A stretch of 64,000 bases of DNA from Bifidobacterium sp. (GTDB lineage Bacteria > Actinomycetota > Actinomycetes > Actinomycetales > Bifidobacteriaceae), in NCBI GenBank assembly GCA_022640915.1, contig JALCCT010000002.1, positions 124,001-188,000 of the forward strand. The letters run 5' to 3'. The position numbers and the translations under genes were made by a program. Each line of letters begins with the position of its first letter. Position 1 is the stretch's first letter. Positions 48,592 to 57,200 of the stretch are shown here, one piece after another. The notes beneath the pieces were generated by a model, which searched no databases, was not told where the DNA came from, and was given only the letters and a program-made list of their open reading frames with translations.

Positions 48592-48619
48592 GGGAGCGGC
48601 CGCGTTGCCGGCCGCTCCC
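48592..48619 (-). terminator. Intercistronic hairpin between binding-protein and GH13 genes
   Basis: Perfect 10-bp GC arms (48592-48601, 48610-48619), 8-base loop, 36 bases past the binding-protein stop. No U-tract. Likely a partial terminator or 3'-end stabiliser that keeps binding-protein mRNA in excess. Confidence 0.55.
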
Positions 48620-48654
48620 CCAATTTCATCGCCTCGACGCCTTAGCGATCTGAA

Positions 48655-50292
48655 TCACTTCTCGCTGTTCAGATTGACGCCGATCTTATCCATATTCTTT
48701 TGGAAGGAGTCGTAGACCTGCTGATAGGTTGCGACGTTCTCATCGATCTTGTTCTTCTTCAGATAGGACACATAGGTGTCCCAGTCCTTGTCGACGCCGC
48801 CCTTGGTGACCCATGTCGCGAACTTGCTCATCGCGTACTGCGTGATGCCGGTATTGTTGGCGTTGACCGTGTTCGTCTGGTCGGTTGTCATAGGCATGTT
48901 CGAGTAGAAGATGTCCTTGTTGAAATCGACGTTCTTGTAGTTCTCGTCATAGACAGCGTCGGCCTTCTTCCATTCGTCGCTCTCCGCCTGAGTCTCCTTC
49001 GGATAGTCGAGCTTCATGTCGTTGCTGATCCAGCCCGGGGCACGATCGGCGAGCGACTGGTAGAACTGCCAATCGTCTTCATGACCCTTGGGAGCCTGCA
49101 GAATCTCGTAGTGGTTGACAGCGATTTTCTTCACCGCAGTCCCGAAGGAACCGAAATGCGCCTGCACGGAAACGTCGGGGCTGTAGAAGGCATCGACGAG
49201 CTTGATGGCCGCATCCTTATTCTTCACGTTGGCAGAGATCACTGCGCGATACGGTGAATACGAGGCATCGTCACCGTTGTAGCCCCATACCGGAGCTTCC
49301 TTCTGATCCGCAGTCTGCTTCAGAGCTGGAATCGTGATGTACTGGTCGGCGAGGGGCTTACCGAACGTTCCGGTCGGCGCATACAGCCAGGTCATGCCTA
49401 CCGTGGCCTTGCCATTGCTGCCCTTGAGCCCGGCGGTGTACTGGGACCAATCGTGGGTGAATGCCTGGGAGGAGATCACACCGTCAGACCACAGCTTATG
49501 CAGGTATTCGACAAGGCTCTTATAACGAGGATCAGTAAGATAGTTGGCGACCTTCCCATCCTTTACATAAATGCCAAGGGGACCGAACGGTACGACGATG
49601 CCCATGCTGGAAAGCAGCACGTTGGGCTGGAACAGCCCGAAACCGCTGGTATCGGGCGCATTGAAATCAAGCGGAACCTCATCGGCCTTGCCATTGCCGT
49701 TAGGATCTTGGGTCTTGAAGGCCTTGAGCACGGTTTCAAGCTCGTCCCAAGTCGTAGGCACCTTGAGGCCAAGCTTGTCGAGCCAGGTCTTGTTGATGAA
49801 CATATGGTTGCTTGTGCGGGAAGCAAGCTGGGGCTGGATTTCAGGAGTACCCATGATCTTGCCGTCTGTTGTCGACGAGATCGCTTGTGCGTAGGGTTCA
49901 GCTTTGAACGCCTTTGACAGATTCGGCATGTTCTTGAGCTCAGGCTTCAGATCAAGGAACAGGCTGCTGTACTGGCTCATATCGCTCGTGCCGAAACCGC
50001 TGAGGGTGACATCGGCCACTTCACCTGCGGTCAACGAGGCCTTTTTCTGCTGATCCCAAGAAGAATCGGCGACTTCCTGCCACTTGATCGTGCAGCCGCA
50101 CGCCTTTTCAAGATCTTTGGTCCACGCCTGTTTCGCCATGCCCTGCATACGTGAATCGTGGACGACCTGAACCGTGAGCACGGGCTTGCCGTTTTCCATG
50201 CCATCGGATGAGCCGCTGCCGCAGCCAGCCAATGCCAGTGGCAAGGCGCACGCCAAAGCACCGACCTTCCATGCCACACTTTTCTTCATCAT
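48655..50292 (-). CDS. Extracellular sugar-binding lipoprotein of the ABC importer
   Basis: Solute-binding protein of 545 residues that captures an oligosaccharide for the LplB/LplC permeases. GAGGAG lies seven bases before ATG 50292 (a second ATG is at 50289). The signal peptide MMKKSVAWKVGALACALPL leads to the lipobox LAGC, with a Gly/Ser linker after the Cys. At about 545 residues it belongs to the larger binding proteins paired with LplB-type permeases. First gene of the operon, expressed from the promoter at 50368. Confidence 0.92.
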   Translation of the reverse strand: MMKKSVAWKVGALACALPLALAGCGSGSSDGMENGKPVLTVQVVHDSRMQGMAKQAWTKDLEKACGCTIKWQEVADSSWDQQKKASLTAGEVADVTLSGFGTSDMSQYSSLFLDLKPELKNMPNLSKAFKAEPYAQAISSTTDGKIMGTPEIQPQLASRTSNHMFINKTWLDKLGLKVPTTWDELETVLKAFKTQDPNGNGKADEVPLDFNAPDTSGFGLFQPNVLLSSMGIVVPFGPLGIYVKDGKVANYLTDPRYKSLVEYLHKLWSDGVISSQAFTHDWSQYTAGLKGSNGKATVGMTWLYAPTGTFGKPLADQYITIPALKQTADQKEAPVWGYNGDDASYSPYRAVISANVKNKDAAIKLVDAFYSPDVSVQAHFGSFGTAVKKIAVNHYEILQAPKGHEDDWQFYQSLADRAPGWISNDMKLDYPKETQAESDEWKKADAVYDENYKNVDFNKDIFYSNMPMTTDQTNTVNANNTGITQYAMSKFATWVTKGGVDKDWDTYVSYLKKNKIDENVATYQQVYDSFQKNMDKIGVNLNSEK

Positions 50293-50367
50293 GTGAAATC
50301 TCCTCTTTGATCTTCCTCGCAACGTCTTAGTCACTAGGAGCCGAGTCGTCTTGTATCGGCGAGCACC

Positions 50368-50396
50368 ACTGTAGCGTACATGATTTTATTTCGCAA
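50368..50396 (-). promoter_or_regulatory. Promoter of the sugar-uptake operon
   Basis: On the minus strand, TTGCGA (50396-50391) and TACAGT (50373-50368) are 17 bases apart. The -35 box overlaps the palindrome ATTTCGCAAAT, consistent with repression by the adjacent LacI protein. Confidence 0.5.
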
Positions 50397-50419
50397 ATTT
50401 TCATGTTGTTTCATACAAC
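50388..50419. promoter_or_regulatory. Candidate LacI-family operators
   Basis: Two short palindromes lie between the divergent genes: ATTTCGCAAAT (50388-50398) and GTTGTTTCATACAAC (50405-50419). LacI-family sites are usually imperfect palindromes of this size near promoters. Confidence 0.35.
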
Positions 50420-50495
50420 GTCGCGGTTGCTGCTTAAGCTGGCATCGATACAGATGCGCTTACAGGCTGTTTGAACTGGATGGAACCAACCGAAT

Positions 50496-51512
50496 ATGGC
50501 TACGAAACTTGCGGATATCGCTCAAAAGGCAGAGGTGAGCCAGGCGACCATCTCTCGCGTCATCAATGGCAAACCTGGCGTGTCGCAGGACACCAGGAAA
50601 AAGGTTCTCGACACCCTATCGTCCATGGGGATGGCGAAGGAACAGCTTCAGCGCAATGAGACCAGACTCGTGGCGCTGATCACCCCAGACCTCTCCAACC
50701 CCATATTCCCTGAGTTCATTACCGAATTCGTCACGCTGCTCGCCCAACACGGGCTGCTCGCCGTTGTGTGCACCTACACCCCATCGGGCGCATCGGAGTC
50801 ACAATTCCTCACTATGCTGCAGAACCAGCCGATAGGGGCGGCGATATTCCTCGCCGGCATCTACGACACCCGCAACACGAATCTGTCTATATATCGGTCC
50901 CTCTCGGAACGCGGCATCCCCTGCGCATTCCTCAACGGCGCCCCGAGAGACATGGACGGCCTTTACGCCGGCACCGATGACGGCAGCGCCATCACCATGG
51001 CACTGCGCCACCTCGTCGACCTTGGCCATACCCGAATCGGCCTGCTGCTGGGAGATCGGGACCATTATCCCAGCATCCTTAAATACCAAGCTGCCCAGCA
51101 GTTCTTCGCCGATCGTCAACTCGTCCGGAATGAAAGCCTTTACGCGTGGACCACATACGGCACTGAGTCGGGACGCATGACTGCCCGCAATCTCCTGGAA
51201 CAAGGAGTCACCGCCATCGCATGCGCCAGCGATCAACTGGCCCTCGGCACCATCCGCGCGGCACAATCAATGGGCCTATCAGTTCCCGGCGATATCTCGG
51301 TCACCGGGTACGACGATTCGCCGGAAATGAGCACGATCTGCCCTTCACTCACCACCGTGCGTCAGCCCGTAGGCAAGATCAGCAGATCAGTGGTCAATGG
51401 CATTCTGGCAATGATGGAGAGTCCGAAACTGGCGAAACGACGCGACACATTGTATTTCGAGCCGGAACTCGTCGTTCGCGAATCCACCGGCCGCTGCAGG
51501 CCACGTGCATGA
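50496..51512 (+). CDS. LacI-family transcriptional regulator
   Basis: Repressor of 338 residues. The helix-turn-helix and hinge helix are at the N-terminus (ATKLADIAQKAEVSQATISR, residues 2-21, followed by VINGKPGVSQDTR). The rest is a periplasmic-binding-like sensor domain with ASDQLALGTIRAAQ and DISVTGYDDSPE, the usual effector and dimer landmarks. It is divergent from the sugar importer operon with 203 bases between the starts, so it very likely controls that operon and binds the imported sugar or a product. No strong ribosome site; the ATG was chosen by homology. Confidence 0.93.
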   Translation: MATKLADIAQKAEVSQATISRVINGKPGVSQDTRKKVLDTLSSMGMAKEQLQRNETRLVALITPDLSNPIFPEFITEFVTLLAQHGLLAVVCTYTPSGASESQFLTMLQNQPIGAAIFLAGIYDTRNTNLSIYRSLSERGIPCAFLNGAPRDMDGLYAGTDDGSAITMALRHLVDLGHTRIGLLLGDRDHYPSILKYQAAQQFFADRQLVRNESLYAWTTYGTESGRMTARNLLEQGVTAIACASDQLALGTIRAAQSMGLSVPGDISVTGYDDSPEMSTICPSLTTVRQPVGKISRSVVNGILAMMESPKLAKRRDTLYFEPELVVRESTGRCRPRA

Positions 51513-51661
51513 CGCACCAAGGATCTTCGACATTTTGCCCAGCGGGCGACAGCTATCAATCGGCGACAACCAAACTACTATCATGCAAGAAAACTGCAAA
51601 ATGAAAGAAACAATACTATACGAGAATAGCTCAGTCGTTGCCGGTGAATGACACATAATGC

Positions 51662-51702
51662 TATGCCGCAGCGGTGCCATGTAAACGCACCACTGCGGCA
51701 TA
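51662..51702. terminator. Hairpin downstream of the lacI-type gene
   Basis: Sixteen-bp arms (51662-51677, 51687-51702) with a single mismatch and 9-base loop. About 150 bases after the regulator stop; no U-tract. Confidence 0.45.
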
Positions 51703-51722
51703 CATCAGAAGGCAGCGTCATA

Positions 51723-51741
51723 GGCGGGCCCGAGGCCCGCC
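51723..51741 (-). terminator. GC hairpin after the flavin reductase gene
   Basis: GGCGGGCC and GGCCCGCC (8 bp) around a 3-base loop, 50 bases past the stop at 51791. No U-tract. Confidence 0.4.
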
Positions 51742-51790
51742 ACACGTCGACCGAGTCAATCAGCCGACGGACATCTTCGGTTCGACGCCC

Positions 51791-52339
51791 TTACTCGCTA
51801 ATGGTGGCTTCGCTGTTGACATGCTTGACGAAAGCCTTCACAAAGGTTGCGATGAATCCTTCCGCGGCAGGAACGAGATCACCCTTCTCATCGAGCCCGG
51901 TAAGCGCGTTGAAGTAAACTTCGGGCTGGCCCATAATCTTCATATCAAGGAACAGCAGCACATTGCGCAAAGCTGCCTGGGCCTGCGTGGCGCCGAGAGC
52001 GCCGCCTGATGCACCGATAACCGCCGCAGGTTTGCCGGCGAAGGAGTTATAGCCCCACGGACGCGAACCCCAATCGATGGCGTTTTTCAGTACGCCGGAG
52101 AAGCTGCGGTTATATTCCGGCGTAACGAACAACACGCCGTCGGCGCCTTCGACCAGCTGTTTGAGCTCGGTTGCTTGAGCAGGGAAATCCGCCTCAAGAT
52201 CTTGGTTGAACAGCGGCAGATCGAGATTCGCGTAGACGAATTTCACACCTTCCGGCAGCAAACGCTCGATGGCTTTGGCAAGTCGCAGATTGAAAGAGTC
52301 CTTGCGCAGCGAACCTACAAGGACGGCTATGGTGGTCAT
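51791..52339 (-). CDS. NADPH-dependent FMN reductase / azoreductase-like
   Basis: Flavodoxin-fold oxidoreductase of 182 residues. VGSLRKDSFNLRLA at residues 8-21 is the FMN phosphate loop, TPEYNRSFSGVLKNAIDW is the conserved flavin-binding block, and GASGGALGATQAQ follows. It matches the ChrR/YieF/azoreductase group, which reduces quinones, azo dyes or chromate and limits oxidative stress. ATG 52339 begins directly with the first beta strand (MTTIAVLVGS). A single gene, ending near two hairpins. Confidence 0.9.
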   Translation of the reverse strand: MTTIAVLVGSLRKDSFNLRLAKAIERLLPEGVKFVYANLDLPLFNQDLEADFPAQATELKQLVEGADGVLFVTPEYNRSFSGVLKNAIDWGSRPWGYNSFAGKPAAVIGASGGALGATQAQAALRNVLLFLDMKIMGQPEVYFNALTGLDEKGDLVPAAEGFIATFVKAFVKHVNSEATISE

Positions 52340-52510
52340 GAATGTTCTCTTTTCATATCGAGGCGGGTCTGATCAAACCGGATAGGCTTGAATAACTAAT
52401 ATGATATGAAATAGTGTGGGATTCCGACGACGATTGCCCTGACAGAAAAGCGGGAATAATCTGGCGTTTCGCAACCTTAGAAGTGGCACATGTCCGGGCG
52501 GGATACCGTT

Positions 52511-52543
52511 CGCCGCGGTAAGACGGTAAATCTTACTGCGGCG
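52511..52543. repeat. Hairpin ahead of the ATP-grasp-like gene
   Basis: Thirteen-bp arms (52511-52523, 52531-52543) with one wobble and a 7-base loop. It lies in the 5' part of an extended frame and argues that translation starts after it. Confidence 0.45.
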
Positions 52544-52582
52544 CGCAACTTACCGGGCGAATCAGGCGCCGGCAGAAAGGCG

Positions 52583-53617
52583 ATGCATATGGACGCAGAG
52601 CATGGGCCTATGGCTGCTGCTCGTCAGACACTGCACGTCATCAGCCCGCTGAGCTGGATTGCTGATGCCTTCGAAAAGCCATTCATTGATGAGTCGGCGC
52701 ATCGGGCGAACATTCTCGCCGAGACGGACATTCCCGGATGGCGCATCGTGCGGCATTGCGCACTTGAACCGGTGGAAGACATCGCCGGTGAAGATGCCGT
52801 GTGGATCGCTCCCGAGATTCTGGCGTCGCTCAATGCTTGGCGCCAACAACAGTCCTTGGTTCCGTTGTTGTTGCGCGCCCCATCTGCGCGCTGGCCTGAG
52901 CGGCTTTCCGGCAAATCAGCCGGTCGCAGCATGCTGATTGCAACTGCCGGGCTCATCAGAGCATGGCATGCATTCCCTCACAGCTTGGGCATGCAACCTT
53001 GGACGCAATTAGGCAATGGCCGGGCCGACGGATTCAATGCGGCGCGACGTGATTTAGCCGCATTGCAGCTAGCCCTCAGCGGGGCGCCAGCCAACTCACG
53101 TATCGTGTTAAGCGAGCATGTTCCCGGTATTCGTGAGGAATGGAACATACTTGTGCACCGTGGTACAGCAGCGGCTGCAAGTCCGTATTGCCTGCATGCT
53201 CCCCCCGACAGCCACACAGTCGTCACAGTGTTCGACCTGTCTCAGGATGTTCTTTTCACGGCTTCTCCTGCGCACTTTCATCACCGGTATCGCACAATTG
53301 CGTCGCGTATCGCCGAACAGGCGGCTGCGGAAACCGGTACCCACGACGCCAGTATGATCATCGCCTTTAGAAACGACGAAGACGCCCCGATCGTTCTTGA
53401 AATCGACCCGGTATGGTGTGCCACCCCATACCCTTACGACGCCACAGGAATGCTCGCCTTCATGCAAGCCATCGCCGATGGTCGCGCAGGCTCATCTGCG
53501 CACTGCTCTGACTCTTGCGGTGGATCTGATCCACTCTTCGAACCCGACCCATGGATGGCCGCACAGTATGCGAAGCGCTATCTGCATTTCAGGCCAGCGT
53601 CACACCGAGTGACTTGA
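52583..53617 (+). CDS. Hypothetical protein, ATP-grasp-like (R2K-type?)
   Basis: I do not know the function. It has 344 residues from ATG 52583, with GAAAGG two bases upstream; ATG 52589 is a close alternative. The frame is open back to 52490 across a hairpin, so the short form is preferred. Features in the last third suggest an ATP-grasp domain: EHVPGIREEWNILVHRG, a strand-rich middle, and IVLEIDPVWCATPYPYD, resembling the metal-binding E-x-N/D-P strand of R2K-clade ATP-grasp ligases. The expected Lys/Arg of the nucleotide pocket could not be placed. No membrane helix or signal. It overlaps the convergent gene at 53589 by 29 bases. Confidence 0.5.
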   Translation: MHMDAEHGPMAAARQTLHVISPLSWIADAFEKPFIDESAHRANILAETDIPGWRIVRHCALEPVEDIAGEDAVWIAPEILASLNAWRQQQSLVPLLLRAPSARWPERLSGKSAGRSMLIATAGLIRAWHAFPHSLGMQPWTQLGNGRADGFNAARRDLAALQLALSGAPANSRIVLSEHVPGIREEWNILVHRGTAAAASPYCLHAPPDSHTVVTVFDLSQDVLFTASPAHFHHRYRTIASRIAEQAAAETGTHDASMIIAFRNDEDAPIVLEIDPVWCATPYPYDATGMLAFMQAIADGRAGSSAHCSDSCGGSDPLFEPDPWMAAQYAKRYLHFRPASHRVT

Positions 53618-54191
53618 TGCGTTCGAGCTGCAGGGCGGCAGCGGCGCGCTGGTCACAGTCGTTTCCTCCCATCGTCACATTGTCAACGTAGACAAGATCT
53701 ACATCATTAACACCACAGTACTTCTTGAAGGTCTGAGCGCAGATCTGGTTGCGCAGGGCGGCATCGATGCCGTCCGACTCGTACCACTGCTGCGACCCGC
53801 CGGTGAGCATGATCACGCGCACTGTTTTACCAGCCAGCGCAAGGGGGTTGCCAGTGGCAGCATCGTAGGCGAAATCACGGCAAATAACCCTGTCGAAAAA
53901 GCCCTTCATCATCGCCGGCATCGTGTACCAGTACACGGGAAAAACGAGCACGATAGCATCGGCGCCCGCAAGTCTGTTCTGAATCGGCACGACATCACCA
54001 GGCATCGGCGCCCGGCCAAGATAGTGATTGCGGTCCACGGCGGTATAGACCGGACTGAAACCAATCCTGTGCAGATCGATCACTTCTGCATGGGCTCCGG
54101 CCGCCCGAGCGCCGGCAGCGAGCGCCTCTCCTACCGCTGCGGTGAGCGAAGCCGGCTCGGGATTACTGGTGATGACAAGAACATTGTTCAT
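53589..54191 (-). CDS. NAD(P)H-dependent flavin oxidoreductase, NQO1-like
   Basis: Flavodoxin-fold quinone reductase-like protein of 200 residues. The N-terminus VLVITSNPEPASLTAAVGEAL is the nucleotide loop, and FPVYWYTMPAMMKGFFDRV is the signature of the NQO1/KefF/MdaB group. GGSQQWYESDG follows. It probably reduces quinones or nitro/azo compounds with bound FAD or FMN. ATG 54191 is followed at once by the first strand. Its 3' end overlaps the convergent ATP-grasp-like gene by 29 bases. It runs in the same direction as the SNF2 gene but is 50 bases downstream of it. Confidence 0.87.
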   Translation of the reverse strand: MNNVLVITSNPEPASLTAAVGEALAAGARAAGAHAEVIDLHRIGFSPVYTAVDRNHYLGRAPMPGDVVPIQNRLAGADAIVLVFPVYWYTMPAMMKGFFDRVICRDFAYDAATGNPLALAGKTVRVIMLTGGSQQWYESDGIDAALRNQICAQTFKKYCGVNDVDLVYVDNVTMGGNDCDQRAAAALQLERIKSLGVTLA

Positions 54192-54241
54192 ACCCAGTAT
54201 TGTCCGGCAGCTCGGGGACAGTCGGCATCATCATGCAAATC

Positions 54242-57200
54242 TCAATCGAGCAACGCGATGAGGTCATCTTTGGTGAGACGGGAGACGGCGGCGCCAGTCG
54301 ACGAAGCAGCATCGACGAAGCGCGAAGCCAAGTCGCTCTTGGCATGCTGTAGGCTCAGAATACGCTCTTCGATAGTGTCTTTGGCAACGATCTGGTAGAC
54401 GTTAACGTCCTGCGTCTGGCCGATGCGATGGACGCGGTCAGTAGCCTGATCCTGGGCGGCAGCATTCCACCACGGATCAGCGTGCACGACGACGCAGGCT
54501 CCGGTCAGATTGAGGCCGGTGTTGCCGGCCTTGAGCGAGATAAGAAACACCGGCGTATTGTCGCGATTGAACTGGTCGACCAGCTCGACGCGGCGCTTTT
54601 TCGGTGTGGCGCCGGTGATGACATCGTAATCGACGCCGTTCGCGCGCAGGCGCTCTGCAATCAGTTCCAGATAACTCGTGAACTGCGAGAAAATGAGCAT
54701 TTTGCGACCCGCATCCTGGCAGCTCGACACCAGCTCAGCGATGGCATCGAGTTTCGCTGAAGGTGTCTTGCGTGGTTTTCTACCAGTCGGCACGAGCCGA
54801 GCCGCCGATGATTCGGCCGGATTCAGCAGCCCCAATTCGCGTTTCGCAGCCGTCTCTTGCGACTCTTCGAGCGTACGGGCTGGCATGCCCCACGCCTTGC
54901 CTTTCGTTTCCACGACATTGCGGCCCACGTTCGAATACAGCAGCCGAGGGTCGCAGCAAGCCTGCCGCAAGCGGGTGAGCTGCGCCAGAATCTGGATCTT
55001 GCCTGTGGCGAATTCGATGTCACGTTGTTTGAGCAGTGTCGCCCGCAGCCGCTGCTCGAGCGCTGCATAGAGCCGCCGCTGTTCACCCTCCAGCGGCACG
55101 GCAATGACGTTCTCGATCTTGTCAGGCAGGTCTTTGAGCACTGCCGACTTGAGCCGCCGCATGATGAACGGCCCGACAAAAGCCTGCAGTTTGTGCTGCA
55201 CGTTCTCGTCGCCGCTCAGGATGGGCATTTCGAAGCGCTCGCGGAAATGTGCATACGAACCCAGAATGCCAGGCATCAGAAAATCGAAGATGCTCCACAG
55301 CTCCGAAAGCCTATTCTCGATCGGTGTGCCGGTGAGCGCGAAACGGTGGCGGGCGGCGAGCGATCGCACGGCTTTAGAAGCTTTGGTCGCATGGTTCTTG
55401 ATGTACTGCGCTTCATCCAACACCATGCAGAAGCACTCAAGACCCTGATAGTCGTTGACGTCGCGGCGCAGCAAATCATATGAAGTGATCAGCACATCAG
55501 GAATGCGAGACGCGCGCTCGCCCCGATCAACGCTCGCATACGTCGCCCGTGCCTCCTCCAGCATCGCTCGTCGCGAAGCCTTGTCTCCTGCAACTGTCAA
55601 CACGTTTAATTCGGGCGCGAAACGTTTGCACTCCGCAGCCCAGTTGTAAACAAGCGACGCCGGGCACACGACAAGGCTAGGCCCTACCTGGCGGCTTTCC
55701 TCTCGCCGCGCGACCAGCAGAGACAGCAGTTGCACGGTTTTCCCCAACCCCATCTCATCGGCCAGGATACCGCCGAAGCCCTTGTCGCATACCGTATTGA
55801 GCCAGCGGAAACCTTCGATCTGGTAGGGTCTGAGCACCTTTCGCAGCGACTCCGGCACTTGGTAGGTCTTCGGGTTAACCACACGCAGATCATTACAGTA
55901 GTCTTTGAACTCATCCGATTTGTCGGCGTCGCTCACCTGATGATCGAGATAATAGGCCTCGAACGCAGGAACCGTCACGGAGCCCTTGTCAAAGGCAGTG
56001 GCGGACAACCCCAGATCAGACGCGAGCTCGTCGATGGCCCCGGCGTCCACATCGTGCATGTCAACGAAGGAGCCGTTACGCAGGCGGTGGAAGCGACGGC
56101 GCTTGCGGAAGCTGTTGAGCAATGCGGGCACGTCTTCAGGGTCGATTTCATCGGCGATCGGCGAGATTTCTACTAATCCGGAACGCAGCGACAGCCCGAC
56201 CTTGATGCTCGGGTGCGAAACGGCCGTCAGTCCGTCGAAATCCGGAGTGGAAAACACGGTGCCAAGCGAACGCAACACCGGCAGGCCCTCACTGATGAGC
56301 TTGTAGATGGCCCCGTCGTTGTGCTCCGGCAGGAACGCAATATCACCTTTCGGCATGGGGAAGTAATGCCGCACCGCTTCAACAGCAAGCCGCTCGGTCT
56401 GCCGATCACGGCTCACCCCTTCGGTTACCCCATTCGCCGCAATGCCGTCGAATACATGGAAATGCCTGTCTCCATAGCGTGCCTGCAGATCGCAAGTGAC
56501 CCCACCCACAGAGCGGTCGCGATCGAGATAAATTTCGATGACGCACGGCTCAGGCTTGCGCTGCAGGAGTTCGCGAGGAATGAGCGCACGCACGCCATGG
56601 CGGGAATGCACGCTGCTATCCCCTGCCGAATTCTGTGCAGCATCCGCAGGGTCTTCCTCGGCTTGATCGGCTTCTTCGGAATCGAGGAAAGGCAGCACTG
56701 TACGTGAAAAAGCGTCCACATCGTCCTGCGCGAGGAAAAGATCCCCCGCTTCGCCGTTGCCGCACATAGCTTGGGCTACGGCGCGATTGGCATAAAACGA
56801 CTCCGAACAACGCCAGATCTGCACATCCCCCTCACCGCCATGACCAGTGCCAGAGACGCGCACGATCGCATATTTCGAGCGGCCGCCCTCAACAAAATTC
56901 TCCACATAGCACCTGTGACGAATTATGAAGCCATTCGGCTGAGCCAAGCCCTGTGAGCTTGCGCACGAATCCGACGCAACACCTGCCGTAGCCTCCGGCG
57001 AAGCCCCAACACGTTCCATGCCTAATCCCAAATCGGGGTCGCCGTCTCGCACCTGTGCCATTACTGCACTGCCGCCCGACCACAATCCGGACAAGAAGTA
57101 GTCCACCCTATCGTCGGAATCGACATATTGGTCGAGCACATCGGCGATCTCGTTGTCGGAAAGCGACATCTGGCCGCTGGGATTTTGCAGCCGAAGATCG

